Below are positions 53,401 through 61,083 of a DNA stretch of 64,000 bases, in pieces. Source of the DNA: an uncultured Treponema sp. (GTDB taxonomy: Bacteria > Spirochaetota > Spirochaetia > Treponematales > Treponemataceae). Made by a program: the position numbers and the translations under genes. Position 1 is the stretch's first letter, and every line of letters starts with the position of its first letter. Location: NCBI GenBank assembly GCA_947167345.1, contig CAMVHR010000005.1, forward strand, positions 1 through 64,000, in the 5' to 3' direction. The notes beneath the pieces were generated by a model that was not told the DNA's origin, did no database searches, and saw nothing but the letters and a program-made list of their open reading frames with translations.

Positions 53401-53606
53401 GAATTTGAATCAGATACTGTCATTGAAACATTGCCTGTCATGACAATAAGCTCATCCCCAGTATCATCTTCTTTCTGATACTCAGTCCTACGGGCATTAT
53501 TAATTGTAATGACAGTCCCTGCTTCAGATTCCTGTGCAGAACAGAATAGTGAGAAAACTGATAATATACATAAAAAGGCAAAAAACCTTTTTAATTTACG
53601 GAGCAA
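50481..53606 (-). CDS. lptD: LptD/OstA-like outer-membrane assembly protein
   Basis: A 1041-residue exported protein (signal peptide KRFFAFLCILSVFSLFCSAQ). Residues about 30-200 form an LptA/OstA jelly-roll region: LIVMTGNVSMTVSDSNSDTD, RYNRKTNMLFAEGNVRLVQK and EGVFDNSRIVRIESG. A long beta-barrel follows, beginning VPVLYLPAFYYPKDELIF, the LptD-typical entry. Barrel residues run to the C-terminus (PYFSFAITWKPMTG). Treponemes keep LptD-like proteins next to uvrA, while classical LPS is lacking, so the lipid it moves is an open question. It overlaps the uvrA stop by 11 nt. Confidence 0.85.
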   Translation of the reverse strand: MLRKLKRFFAFLCILSVFSLFCSAQESEAGTVITINNARRTEYQKEDDTGDELIVMTGNVSMTVSDSNSDTDITASTVRYNRKTNMLFAEGNVRLVQKDKDGNVKQNMTAKTLLLNTSTMEGVFDNSRIVRIESGKVTASSTIVVTSKLTGKTASGAMAFKNATVTFCKEENPHWKIRATKMWMLAGGEFAFLNAALYVGNVPVLYLPAFYYPKDELIFNPVIGYDNRKGWFFQTTTYLYGRKPLEEDSSKDDDDDEISFSFAHPTTLKKQRREGIVLHNLDEDFTGSTDDYLKLTADAYSLFGGLVGIDGSFSPNKYISKIAGFFDLGFSNTVFYKQNSFSRYSYLNKIFYDRSNFLGNSFPFRFAGNFTMTVKEPFRFQLDLPLYSDPYFITDFGNRKETMDWIGFLTSSSEITDEQKNTDDSEKKVTSYTWKAEGSYSVPVKTESQSVVNKLDISKVSSSVIFDSKKRTDKDFTEESYDWQLYSPERMFFYPSQVTPFEFSMEIGGTFYEFRSKPEKTPEFVFDEDSYEADDKKEFDSLFEAKDLPDLNGASLPAVTSIEGIHYSLGYAIKPSYVSQFTYNSSQFEQGTDFRWSDMYSSYYIVKSPVSLISNVSYRNKFISMTNNLTFDPSYQKHPSLDGYTTKASKDSVLESDYEHKKLDLTESNLVSFRPFVFDSLFKDTGIDWSTKVRLIRTKFIGDADNPEWEYLPGDLSDRESFTENTITGYLAATEGKNYSQTVTLSASLPPLNDERDARLAFVFPFAKLNFSTGVRLDEDRETWTDKPLQQSASVFTETGMTLTESFNYNLEKDYADSLKLSATFKGFQLAYIMHHTYGYDYDEMNGWVSQKNQYFQPYTLSLSYISEKKFHYWKNRISFSPGLNTSLVYDFIKPTESYMVFIPSVTFRINEFLDIKFSSESRNSVIFRYIQGATTYGDIVGGETNIVQDLIDSFAFWDTSLKTRKKSGFKLKKLKIDINHNLCDWDLTSSFIFQPRLINDGSSKPYYSYEPYFSFAITWKPMTGIRTKVVDEYGEYQLNP

Positions 53607-56553
53607 TATTCCTTATCCTTTCTCTTTCAAGCAGTTCCCCCACATATTTACCAGTATAGCTTCCCTGGACCTTTGCGACTTCCTCAGGCGTTCCCGTCGC
53701 AATAATCCTTCCGCCATTTCCACCACCCTCTGGTCCTAAGTCTATTATATAATCAGCCTGGCAGATTACGTCAAGGTTATGTTCAATCATGACAACAGAA
53801 TTTCCCTTGTCAACCAGCTTCTGAATAACGTCCATAAGCTGTTTTATGTCTACAAAATGAAGTCCCGTAGTCGGCTCATCCAATATATACAGAGTTTTTC
53901 CTGTTGACGGTCTTGAAAGCTCTGAGGCAAGCTTTACACGCTGAGCTTCACCACCGCTTAAAGTAAGAGCATTCTGACCGAGCTGCAAATAGCCCAAACC
54001 AACGCTCTTAAGAGTTTCCATCTTTCGGGCAATATGAGGAATGCCTTCAAAGAACTCGCAGGCATCTTCTACAGTCATATTAAGAACATCAGAAATAGAC
54101 TTGCCTTTGTACAAAACATCAAGAGTTTCCTGATTAAAGCGCTTTCCGTGACATACATCGCACTGAATGAATACATCAGGCAGGAAGTTCATTTCTATTG
54201 TAATCGTTCCTGCTCCCTCACAGTTTTCACAACGACCACCCTTCACATTGAACGAAAAGCGTCCTGCCTTATAACCTCGAGCCTTTGCATCAGGCAGAGT
54301 TGCAAAAAGTTCACGAATTTTGTCGAACACGCCAATATATGTAACAGGATTGCTACGAGGAGTTCTTCCTATAGGGCTTTGGTCTATGTTTATTACCTTG
54401 TCTATGTTTTCAATGCCACTTATGCTCTTGTACTTTCCAGCAGGATAGTCAGTCTTCATAAGGGCATTGCTTATTACAGGATAGAACACATCATTTAAAA
54501 GAGTAGACTTTCCACTACCGGAAACACCAGTTATGCATGTAAATGTTCCAAGAGGAATTTCAATAGATATATTTTTCAGGTTATGCTCTGAAACTCCAGT
54601 AAGTTTTATAACATTTCCATTGCCTTTACGTCTTTCCGCAGGAATAGGCATACGGATTTTTCCAGCAAGATACTGTCCTGTAATGCTATCAGGAACTTCC
54701 ATTACCTGCTTTGGTGTTCCAGAAGCCATAATGTTTCCGCCATGAACTCCAGCTCCTGGTCCTATATCTACAAGCCAGTCGGCAGTATTAAGAGTCTGCT
54801 CGTCATGCTCTACAACAATAACCGAGTTGCCAAGATTTCTAAGATAAAGCAGAGAATCTATAAGACGTTGATTATCCCTCTGGTGCAATCCTATGGAAGG
54901 CTCGTCCAATACGTACATAACGCCTGTAAGGGCACTTCCAATCTGCGTAGAAAGACGGATTCTCTGAGCTTCACCACCGCTCAAAGTAGCGGCAGAACGC
55001 TCCAGCGTAAGATATTCAAGTCCTACATTCTTTAAGAACTGCAGTCTAGATTTTATTTCTTTTAAAACCTGTGCGACAATCTTGCGTTCGGTCTCGGTAA
55101 ATTTAATATTCTCAAAGAAATCTATGGTCTGCAAAACAGAAAGCTCTGTTAAATCCCAAATGTTCTTTCCACCAACAGTAACGCCAAGAGCTTCTTTCTT
55201 AAGCCTTTTTCCCTTACAGCTTGAACAGCGGCAATGAGACATATATTTTTCTTCCATTCTGGCACGTTGAGAATCCCCCCATGCCTCGGAATATCGTCTT
55301 CGCATATCTGCAAGAACACCCAGCCAAGGTCTCTTGTATTCGCTGTAGCCTTCACCACTCTGTTTTTCGTAAGTCCAGTTAAGGATTTTATCGGGATCAC
55401 CGTTCCACAGGTAGTCAAACTGCTTTTTTGTAAGTTTATTCAATGGAGTATCGAGTGAAAAGCCGCCTTCTTCCGCAATGGCACTGAACATGGCTGCATT
55501 CCATGCACTGTCAGGATTGTAGAATGTAATTGCACCTTCGTTAAAAGAAAGAGACTTGTCTGGAACGATAAGGCTTTCATCCCATTCCATCTTTTCACCA
55601 AGGCCTGTACATTCAGGACAGGCTCCAAACGGATTATTAAAAGAAAAAAGACGTGGCTGAAGCTCTGGAATTGATATTCCGCAGTCAGGGCAAGCATTTT
55701 TCTGCGAAAAGAACACTTCCTGCTCTATAAAGTCAGAGTCACGGTCATAAGGGGTTCCCTTGGCATCAAGAGCTTCGGTAACTTCTCTGTAGGATTCATC
55801 AGTCTTATTAACACGCCGCAATACAGAAAGCACTCCATTGGAACTTTTAAGTGCCGTCTCAACAGAATCAGCTAGTCTTTTGCGGATGTCTTCCTTTAAA
55901 ACAATGCGGTCTACAACAATCTCTATGGTATGCTTCTTCTGCTTATCAAGTTTTATTGCATCTTCAAGCTGAACCATGAGCCCATCTATTCTTGCACGTA
56001 CAAACCCAGCTTTTTTTGCATCATCAAGAACTTTTTGATGTTCACCCTTCTTTCCTTTTATGACAGGTGCAAGAAGGGTAAGTTTTGTACCTGAATTCCA
56101 TGAAAGAATTGTATCTATAATTTGGTCTACAGACTGCTCCCTAATCTCCCTGCCACACTGAGGGCAGTGAGCCACACCTATCCGAGCATACAAAAGGCGA
56201 TAATAATCATATATTTCAGTGACTGTACCAACTGTGGAACGAGGATTTTTGTGAGTTGTCTTCTGCTCAATCGAAATAGCAGGAGAAAGTCCTGTAATAA
56301 GGTCAACGTCAGGTTTGTCCATTCTGCCTAAAAACTGGCGTGCATAAGATGAAAGGCTTTCCATATAGCGGCGCTGACCTTCTGCAAACAACGTATCAAA
56401 AGCAAGGGAAGACTTTCCGCTTCCTGAAAGTCCACTTATAACAACCAGCTTGTTTCTAGGAATTTCTACGCTTATGTTCTTAAGATTATGCTCTCTGGCA
56501 CCCTGAATTACAATCTTTTCCCCATCGGGACTGTTTATTGCGTTTACACTCAC
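53596..56553 (-). CDS. uvrA: excinuclease ABC subunit A
   Basis: A 985-residue UvrA, the DNA damage-recognition ATPase of nucleotide excision repair. First ATPase: [20 protein letters not shown]; zinc-finger CPDCGIS...[11 protein letters not shown] signature [17 protein letters not shown]; Walker [16 protein letters not shown]. Second half: [14 protein letters not shown], zinc finger CENCEGAG...[27 protein letters not shown] and [12 protein letters not shown]. Full-length. The GTG start at 56553 adds a dozen residues before the usual [13 protein letters not shown] start; the -10 box lies 8 nt upstream and there is no Shine-Dalgarno. Confidence 0.97.
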   Translation of the reverse strand: MSVNAINSPDGEKIVIQGAREHNLKNISVEIPRNKLVVISGLSGSGKSSLAFDTLFAEGQRRYMESLSSYARQFLGRMDKPDVDLITGLSPAISIEQKTTHKNPRSTVGTVTEIYDYYRLLYARIGVAHCPQCGREIREQSVDQIIDTILSWNSGTKLTLLAPVIKGKKGEHQKVLDDAKKAGFVRARIDGLMVQLEDAIKLDKQKKHTIEIVVDRIVLKEDIRKRLADSVETALKSSNGVLSVLRRVNKTDESYREVTEALDAKGTPYDRDSDFIEQEVFFSQKNACPDCGISIPELQPRLFSFNNPFGACPECTGLGEKMEWDESLIVPDKSLSFNEGAITFYNPDSAWNAAMFSAIAEEGGFSLDTPLNKLTKKQFDYLWNGDPDKILNWTYEKQSGEGYSEYKRPWLGVLADMRRRYSEAWGDSQRARMEEKYMSHCRCSSCKGKRLKKEALGVTVGGKNIWDLTELSVLQTIDFFENIKFTETERKIVAQVLKEIKSRLQFLKNVGLEYLTLERSAATLSGGEAQRIRLSTQIGSALTGVMYVLDEPSIGLHQRDNQRLIDSLLYLRNLGNSVIVVEHDEQTLNTADWLVDIGPGAGVHGGNIMASGTPKQVMEVPDSITGQYLAGKIRMPIPAERRKGNGNVIKLTGVSEHNLKNISIEIPLGTFTCITGVSGSGKSTLLNDVFYPVISNALMKTDYPAGKYKSISGIENIDKVINIDQSPIGRTPRSNPVTYIGVFDKIRELFATLPDAKARGYKAGRFSFNVKGGRCENCEGAGTITIEMNFLPDVFIQCDVCHGKRFNQETLDVLYKGKSISDVLNMTVEDACEFFEGIPHIARKMETLKSVGLGYLQLGQNALTLSGGEAQRVKLASELSRPSTGKTLYILDEPTTGLHFVDIKQLMDVIQKLVDKGNSVVMIEHNLDVICQADYIIDLGPEGGGNGGRIIATGTPEEVAKVQGSYTGKYVGELLERERIRNIAP

Positions 56554-56561
56554 AAAAATTT

Positions 56562-56590
56562 ATAGTAACGCAAAAGAAAGGTTTTCACAA
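56562..56590 (-). promoter_or_regulatory. uvrA promoter, -10 box 8 nt before GTG start
   Basis: TTGTGA (56590-56585) and TACTAT (56567-56562), 17-nt spacer, in the 74-nt gap between arsR and uvrA. An overlapping TATAAA could also serve as -10. Initiation next to the GTG is expected. Confidence 0.5.
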
Positions 56591-56627
56591 GTAGGATATT
56601 TCTTATAGTCTGCAACAAGAAAATATG

Positions 56628-56984
56628 TCAAGCAGATTCTTTTAGGGAAAGTATTTTTCTTATGCACGCAACAAGTTCGGAAACATTGTCAAGATAATCT
56701 CCAAAATTCAGCTTGTAATATATACATGTTCCAACTTTATGCGGCTTAATAATTCCACAATCCTTCAAAACCTTAAGATGATGTGATATTGCCGGACGTG
56801 ACAGCTTGGACATTGCACTCAAACTATTTACATTTATACCGTTTTCATCATCAGTTTCCGCAGTCCCTATATCCAAAATCAATTTCTGACGAACCTCGTC
56901 TCCCAACGCAATAAACAGAGGAGCACATGAGTTAAACAGAGTTGACGCATGTTCGATTTCTAATTTATCTATTCTATTTGCCAT
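56628..56984 (-). CDS. ArsR-family transcriptional repressor
   Basis: A 118-residue winged-helix protein of the ArsR type: FIALGDEVRQKLILDI, LSAMSKLSRPAISHHLKVLK (recognition helix) and DCGIIKPHKVGTCIYYKLNF (wing). The metal-binding ELCVCDL motif of ArsR/SmtB is absent; Cys residues occur only at NSCAPL, KDCGI, TCIYY and ACIRK, so it may sense something other than metal. The start at 56984 is set by AGGGGAAA upstream. It is divergent from the RND pump gene, and palindromes (GTTTAA-N4-TTRAAC) occur in both promoter regions, so it is the likely regulator of that operon and of itself. Confidence 0.88.
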   Translation of the reverse strand: MANRIDKLEIEHASTLFNSCAPLFIALGDEVRQKLILDIGTAETDDENGINVNSLSAMSKLSRPAISHHLKVLKDCGIIKPHKVGTCIYYKLNFGDYLDNVSELVACIRKILSLKESA

Positions 56985-57009
56985 AAAATTTCCCCTACAC
57001 TCCTTTAAG

Positions 57010-57039
57010 ATTTTAATTCCCATAGGACCACCTTGTCAA
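57010..57039 (-). promoter_or_regulatory. arsR promoter
   Basis: TTGACA (57039-57034) and TAAAAT (57015-57010), spacer 18 nt, 25 nt before the start codon. A palindromic operator lies 3 nt upstream of the -35 box. Confidence 0.6.
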
Positions 57040-57042
57040 TAG

Positions 57043-57058
57043 GTTTAACCAGTTAAAC
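57043..57058. promoter_or_regulatory. operator site 1, perfect palindrome
   Basis: GTTTAACCAGTTAAAC is a perfect 6-4-6 palindrome between the divergent arsR and RND promoters. A further TTTAAAC half-site follows at 57060-57066. Same pattern as sites 2 and 3. Confidence 0.7.
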
Positions 57059-57085
57059 ATTTAAACAAAAAATTGTTAGAATTCC

Positions 57086-57114
57086 TTGACATATTTTTAA
57101 ATTAGGAGTATATT
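57086..57114 (+). promoter_or_regulatory. RND pump operon promoter
   Basis: TTGACA (57086-57091) and TATATT (57109-57114), 17-nt spacer. Operator site 2 overlaps the expected transcription start, where a bound repressor would block initiation. Confidence 0.7.
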
Positions 57115-57124
57115 AAGTTCATCA

Positions 57125-57140
57125 GTTTAATTATTTGAAC
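57125..57140. promoter_or_regulatory. operator site 2
   Basis: GTTTAATTATTTGAAC, 6-4-6 palindrome with one mismatch, located from about +4 to +20 of the pump promoter. Shares GTTTAA-N4-TTGAAC with site 3. Confidence 0.7.
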
Positions 57141-57167
57141 AGATTAATTATAGAGAGGTTTTTCAAA

Positions 57168-60101
57168 ATGAAGTTTTTAAAAGCTTTTTTCAGGCATCCG
57201 ACAATAATAATTGTCATTTGTCTTGTAGCAACAGGATTCTTCGGTTTTTTTCTGAAGGATCTTTCATTAAGCAATTCAACACGAATGTTCTTTCCTCAGA
57301 AAGACGAATCCTACACAAGGCTCACTGATACAGAAGCCACATTTGGAAGCATGCTTTCTATAGGTATAAGTCTAGAAGCAAAGGAAGGAACTATCCTTAC
57401 CCCAGAATACATAGATGTTGTAAGAAATATTACCGAACGTGTTTTTGCGCTAAAAGATGTGGAAGACATAGATTCACTCACGGATATTGACTATGTATGC
57501 GATCAGGATGGTTCTATTTCTGCAACACAACTTATTCCTGACACATATACAGGTTCTCCAGAAGACATTGCCCAACTCGCTTCACGGCTTGCAGAATGGG
57601 ACAGCATGTATAATCGTGTAATAATGAATGATACATTCACTGGAACGCAAATTGCAGTTTCCATTGTTCCTAAAGGAGACGAACAGATAGCCTTTGACAA
57701 GGCAAAAGAAAATCTGGAGGCTTCTCAGGCAGCTTTTGATGCAGAAAACAATGACGACACACAGAAAGCACTTGCAGATGCAAAGGCGGAATTCAAAGCA
57801 GCAAAAAAAGCTCTCAGACTTGCACCACCAGATTCAGAGCGTCAGCAGAAAGTCCTTGAGCAGGTAAAAGATATCACTATAGAAGAATGTCAGGGACATG
57901 ACCTTCTGTACAAGTTTTATGGAGATCCTGTAATTTCCGTAACTTCCAAAGAATTCATGGTTTCAGACCTTGTTGGTCTCATTCCCCTTGTAATAGTAAT
58001 AGTAATTCTTACGCTTTATTTCAGTTTCCATACATTTACAGGAACTTTCCTTCCGCTCCTTACAGTCCTTATGTCAACTGCAATTTCCTGTGGCATGATG
58101 GGAATGCTACACATTACATTTTCTCTTGTTTCAAGTGTCATCCCTGTAGCTCTCATTGCCGTAGGTTCTGCTTATGGAATTCATGTTCTTACTCACTATT
58201 ATGTAGAATTGAGTTTTATACAAGGTGATGTTTCAAGGGATCAGCAGTTAGAAGCCATTCTCAAGGGACTTAAGGAAGTATGGAAAGCCGTTCTTCTTGC
58301 AGGACTCACAACAATAGTAGGTTTCGTATCTCTTGTTACAAGCCCTATTGAACCTTTGCACAGTTTTGCAATCTTTACGGCAATAGGAGTAGCTCTCGCT
58401 CTCTTCTTCTCAGTAACATTTATTCCTGCCCTTCTGCTTGTATTGCCATGTAAGGAAGCAAATAAAAAAAGACGCATGTTTGGATTTACAGACATGGTAA
58501 AAAGGCAGGTTGCACGGGCACAAATGATGCGTGGAGGACGATCTGCAAAAGAAGCAAGCGGTGACACACTGTATATTATCTATCGCTTTTTCTGCGGATC
58601 ATGGGTACGTCTCATAATTACGTCCATTGCAATAGTAATTCTTTCCTTTACAGGATTAAGCAAGCTTAAGATTGATACGTCACTTATCGGTTACTTCCCT
58701 AAAAGTTCCCAGATGAGGAAAGACATTGATTATGTAAATGAACAGTTTGCAGGCACAAACAGTGTATATTTTAACATTTCAGGACAGGAAAAAGGCGACA
58801 TTACAAATCCAGAGCTTCTTGTAGCCACAGACAACATGCAGAAATTCCTCATGGAAAAGTATGACATCATAGGAAAGATGGTTAGTCTGGATGATTTTAT
58901 AAAGCGCATAAATCAGGTATGGCACGCACCTACAGAAGAAACAGCGGCATATATCCCTGATGCACCAACAGAAGATTCTTCGGAAAGTTTTGACAGCTGG
59001 GAAAGTTTTGGTGACGAAGAATCATTTGACAGCTGGGGAGACGACTCTTCTTCAGATGACGGCATTGAATTCACCAGCTGGGGAGAGGAAGATACCTCTC
59101 AGACAGAAGAACCGGCTTCTGATTTCGAAGATCCTAACATCATTTATACAGCTCGACTTTCAGAAACTCTTACTGCAAAACAGATGCTTGACCTTATGAA
59201 TCAGGCATACATTGCTGCTGGTGGAAAGTATGCTACACTAGACAAGATGATTGATTTTCTCATGAAGGAAATCAACTACAACGGAATGGCTTACTACGAA
59301 ATTCCATATAATCCTGCAAAGTATCCTGTAGCTACACGAGAACAGCTTGCAGATGTTGTAAGCAACTATCTTACACTCCTGAGCGGTTCTCTGGAACGCT
59401 TTATTGATGATGACATGAGTCCTAAGACAATGCGCATTACATGCCAGCTGCGTACTCACTCTACAGAACTTGCAAGCCACATCATAAATGATGCAAAGCG
59501 ATATGCAGCAGAGCACTTCCCTGCTGGTTACACACTCGAAGCAACTGGTACTGGAGAAATGGAATATACAATGACAAGCCTTGTTGTAAAAAGCCAGTTT
59601 TCAAGCCTTGTTGTATCACTTTTATCAGTATTCATAATTATTGCAATATCTTTCAAGTCTGCATGGGCTGGAATTCTTGGTGCAATACCTCTTGCATTTG
59701 CAATTCTGCTTAACTACATGACAATGGGTTTTGCAAAGATTAATTTGGACTTGATAACAAGCATCATTGCATCTGTTACAGTCGGTGTTGGAATTGACTA
59801 TACAATTCACTTCCTCACAACATATCGGGAAGAACGGTCTAAAACAGACAATCTTGAAGAAGTGACAAAACAGACTTTCAAAAAGAGCGGCCACGGCATA
59901 CTGACAAATGCACTTGCAGTAGGACTTGGATTCCTTGTACTTTGCCTTTCAAAGTTCGTTGTACTCAAGTACATAGGAATTCTTGTAGCAATAGTAATGT
60001 TTACATCTGCATTCCTTGCAATGACAGTAATTCCTGGGGTACTGAACCTTACAGATCCTAAGTTCATGCGTCCAAAGGAAGAAAAAAGTAAAAAGGATTG
60101 A
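57168..60101 (+). CDS. RND/MMPL-family transporter
   Basis: A 977-residue membrane transporter with two similar halves, each one transmembrane helix, a large periplasmic loop and five helices (IIIVICLVATGFFGFFL; LIPLVIVIVILTLYF; SLVVSLLSVFIIIAISFKSA; SVTVGVGIDYTIHFL). Motif-like GSAYGIHVLTHYYVEL and GVGIDYTIHFLTTYREE match the helix-4 Gly/Asp signature of MMPL/RND proteins. The second periplasmic loop contains an unusual acidic Ser/Phe/Trp tract (about residues 600-650, SFDSWESFGDEESFDSWGDD) like that of the barrel protein three genes on. Start ATG 57168 has GAGAGG upstream; a TTG-initiated extension lies in the operator. With the LolA-like and barrel genes it probably forms an envelope transport system, substrate unknown. 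Confidence 0.88.
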   Translation: MKFLKAFFRHPTIIIVICLVATGFFGFFLKDLSLSNSTRMFFPQKDESYTRLTDTEATFGSMLSIGISLEAKEGTILTPEYIDVVRNITERVFALKDVEDIDSLTDIDYVCDQDGSISATQLIPDTYTGSPEDIAQLASRLAEWDSMYNRVIMNDTFTGTQIAVSIVPKGDEQIAFDKAKENLEASQAAFDAENNDDTQKALADAKAEFKAAKKALRLAPPDSERQQKVLEQVKDITIEECQGHDLLYKFYGDPVISVTSKEFMVSDLVGLIPLVIVIVILTLYFSFHTFTGTFLPLLTVLMSTAISCGMMGMLHITFSLVSSVIPVALIAVGSAYGIHVLTHYYVELSFIQGDVSRDQQLEAILKGLKEVWKAVLLAGLTTIVGFVSLVTSPIEPLHSFAIFTAIGVALALFFSVTFIPALLLVLPCKEANKKRRMFGFTDMVKRQVARAQMMRGGRSAKEASGDTLYIIYRFFCGSWVRLIITSIAIVILSFTGLSKLKIDTSLIGYFPKSSQMRKDIDYVNEQFAGTNSVYFNISGQEKGDITNPELLVATDNMQKFLMEKYDIIGKMVSLDDFIKRINQVWHAPTEETAAYIPDAPTEDSSESFDSWESFGDEESFDSWGDDSSSDDGIEFTSWGEEDTSQTEEPASDFEDPNIIYTARLSETLTAKQMLDLMNQAYIAAGGKYATLDKMIDFLMKEINYNGMAYYEIPYNPAKYPVATREQLADVVSNYLTLLSGSLERFIDDDMSPKTMRITCQLRTHSTELASHIINDAKRYAAEHFPAGYTLEATGTGEMEYTMTSLVVKSQFSSLVVSLLSVFIIIAISFKSAWAGILGAIPLAFAILLNYMTMGFAKINLDLITSIIASVTVGVGIDYTIHFLTTYREERSKTDNLEEVTKQTFKKSGHGILTNALAVGLGFLVLCLSKFVVLKYIGILVAIVMFTSAFLAMTVIPGVLNLTDPKFMRPKEEKSKKD

Positions 60102-60130
60102 AATGGATGTAACTTTCAATCAGTTAATCT

Positions 60131-60146
60131 GTTTAATCTTTTGAAC
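60131..60146. promoter_or_regulatory. operator site 3
   Basis: GTTTAATCTTTTGAAC, same 6-4-6 palindrome as site 2, overlapping the -35 box (TTGAAC) of the promoter before the LolA-like gene. It implies co-regulation with the pump. Confidence 0.7.
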
Positions 60147-60170
60147 ATTAAATAGAACAGGTCATATATA
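60141..60170 (+). promoter_or_regulatory. promoter for LolA-like gene
   Basis: TTGAAC (60141-60146) and TATATA (60165-60170), spacer 18 nt; leader about 22 nt with AAAGGAGA ribosome binding site. The -35 hexamer is part of operator site 3. Confidence 0.55.
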
Positions 60171-60198
60171 GACTTGAAAAATAAAGGAGATAGAACTT

Positions 60199-61002
60199 AT
60201 GAAAATGACAGTAAAGCTTTTGACACTTACAGCAATTGCACTTATCGGAACAACACTTGCTTTCGCAGACGAGAAGGGAACTGACATCATGCAGAAAGCA
60301 AAGGATTTGGAAAAACCGAAATTTTCACATTCCATAGTGGAAATGGTTCTGACAGAAAAGAACGGAACAAAAGAAATCCGCAAGGTAGAAGAATTAGGTC
60401 GCAACCGTGATGACGGCAATGGAAACAAGGTAAATGACGTTACAATGCTCTTCCACTCTCCTGCAAATATCAAGGACACACGATTCCTTCAGAAGGAAAA
60501 TCATGCAAAGGATGATGACAAGTGGATTTACCTTCCTGCCCTCAGAAATACGCGACGCGTAAATTCCAGCGAAGGAAGCAAGTCTTTTATGGGTACAGAC
60601 GCAACTTACGACGACCTTTCTACAAGAGAAATAGAGGAAGATGATCATCAGTATCAGGGAGAGGAAACAAAGAAAGTCGGCTCAAATACATTCGAGTGCT
60701 ACAAAATCAAGGAAGTCCCTTATGACAAAAAGAGCAGCCAGTACAGCTACCGTATTACATGGGTAGACAAGGCAACTTACGTTCCTGTATATACAGAGAT
60801 GTACGACAAGAACGAAAAGCTCATTAAGACACTTGAAGTTCCTGTAATCAAGAACATCAACGGGTACACAATCACAATGGCTACCAGAATGACAAATGTT
60901 CAGACTGGTCACTCTACAACAATCACAATCAAGCAGTTGGAGTTGGACAAGCCTCTTCCAGAGCGCGTATTCACAGACAAGTTCCTGAGTACAGGTAAAT
61001 AA
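60199..61002 (+). CDS. periplasmic LolA-like protein (outer-membrane lipoprotein-sorting protein family)
   Basis: A 267-residue exported protein (signal peptide VKLLTLTAIALIGTTLAFA). The mature part has KAKDLEKPKFSHSIVEMVLT, RDDGNGNKVNDVTMLFHSP, DKWIYLPALRNTRRVNSSEG, SFMGTDATYDDLSTR and YKIKEVPYD, matching the LolA-like PF17131 group often encoded beside MMPL/RND transporters. Such proteins are expected to hold lipids or lipoproteins in a half-open beta-barrel; the present ligand is unknown. It lies between pump and barrel genes under its own promoter and operator. Confidence 0.85.
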   Translation: MKMTVKLLTLTAIALIGTTLAFADEKGTDIMQKAKDLEKPKFSHSIVEMVLTEKNGTKEIRKVEELGRNRDDGNGNKVNDVTMLFHSPANIKDTRFLQKENHAKDDDKWIYLPALRNTRRVNSSEGSKSFMGTDATYDDLSTREIEEDDHQYQGEETKKVGSNTFECYKIKEVPYDKKSSQYSYRITWVDKATYVPVYTEMYDKNEKLIKTLEVPVIKNINGYTITMATRMTNVQTGHSTTITIKQLELDKPLPERVFTDKFLSTGK

Positions 61003-61031
61003 GCTTATCTAAAAACAAAACAACCATATAT

Positions 61032-61068
61032 GGCTGTCTAAACAAAAGATTTAGGCAGCCTTTATTTT
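61032..61068 (+). terminator. hairpin with T-rich tail between LolA-like and barrel genes
   Basis: GGCTGTCTAAA (61032-61042) pairs with TTTAGGCAGCC (61050-61060) with one G-T pair, followed by TTTATTTT. It should reduce, but may not abolish, transcription into the barrel gene, whose ribosome binding site begins right after. Confidence 0.7.
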
Positions 61069-61083
61069 GCAGGAGGACTTTTA

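Noticed and set aside
57135-57167. TTG start for the RND transporter
   Set aside because: It would place coding sequence within the operator and near the transcription start; ATG 57168 has a good ribosome binding site.
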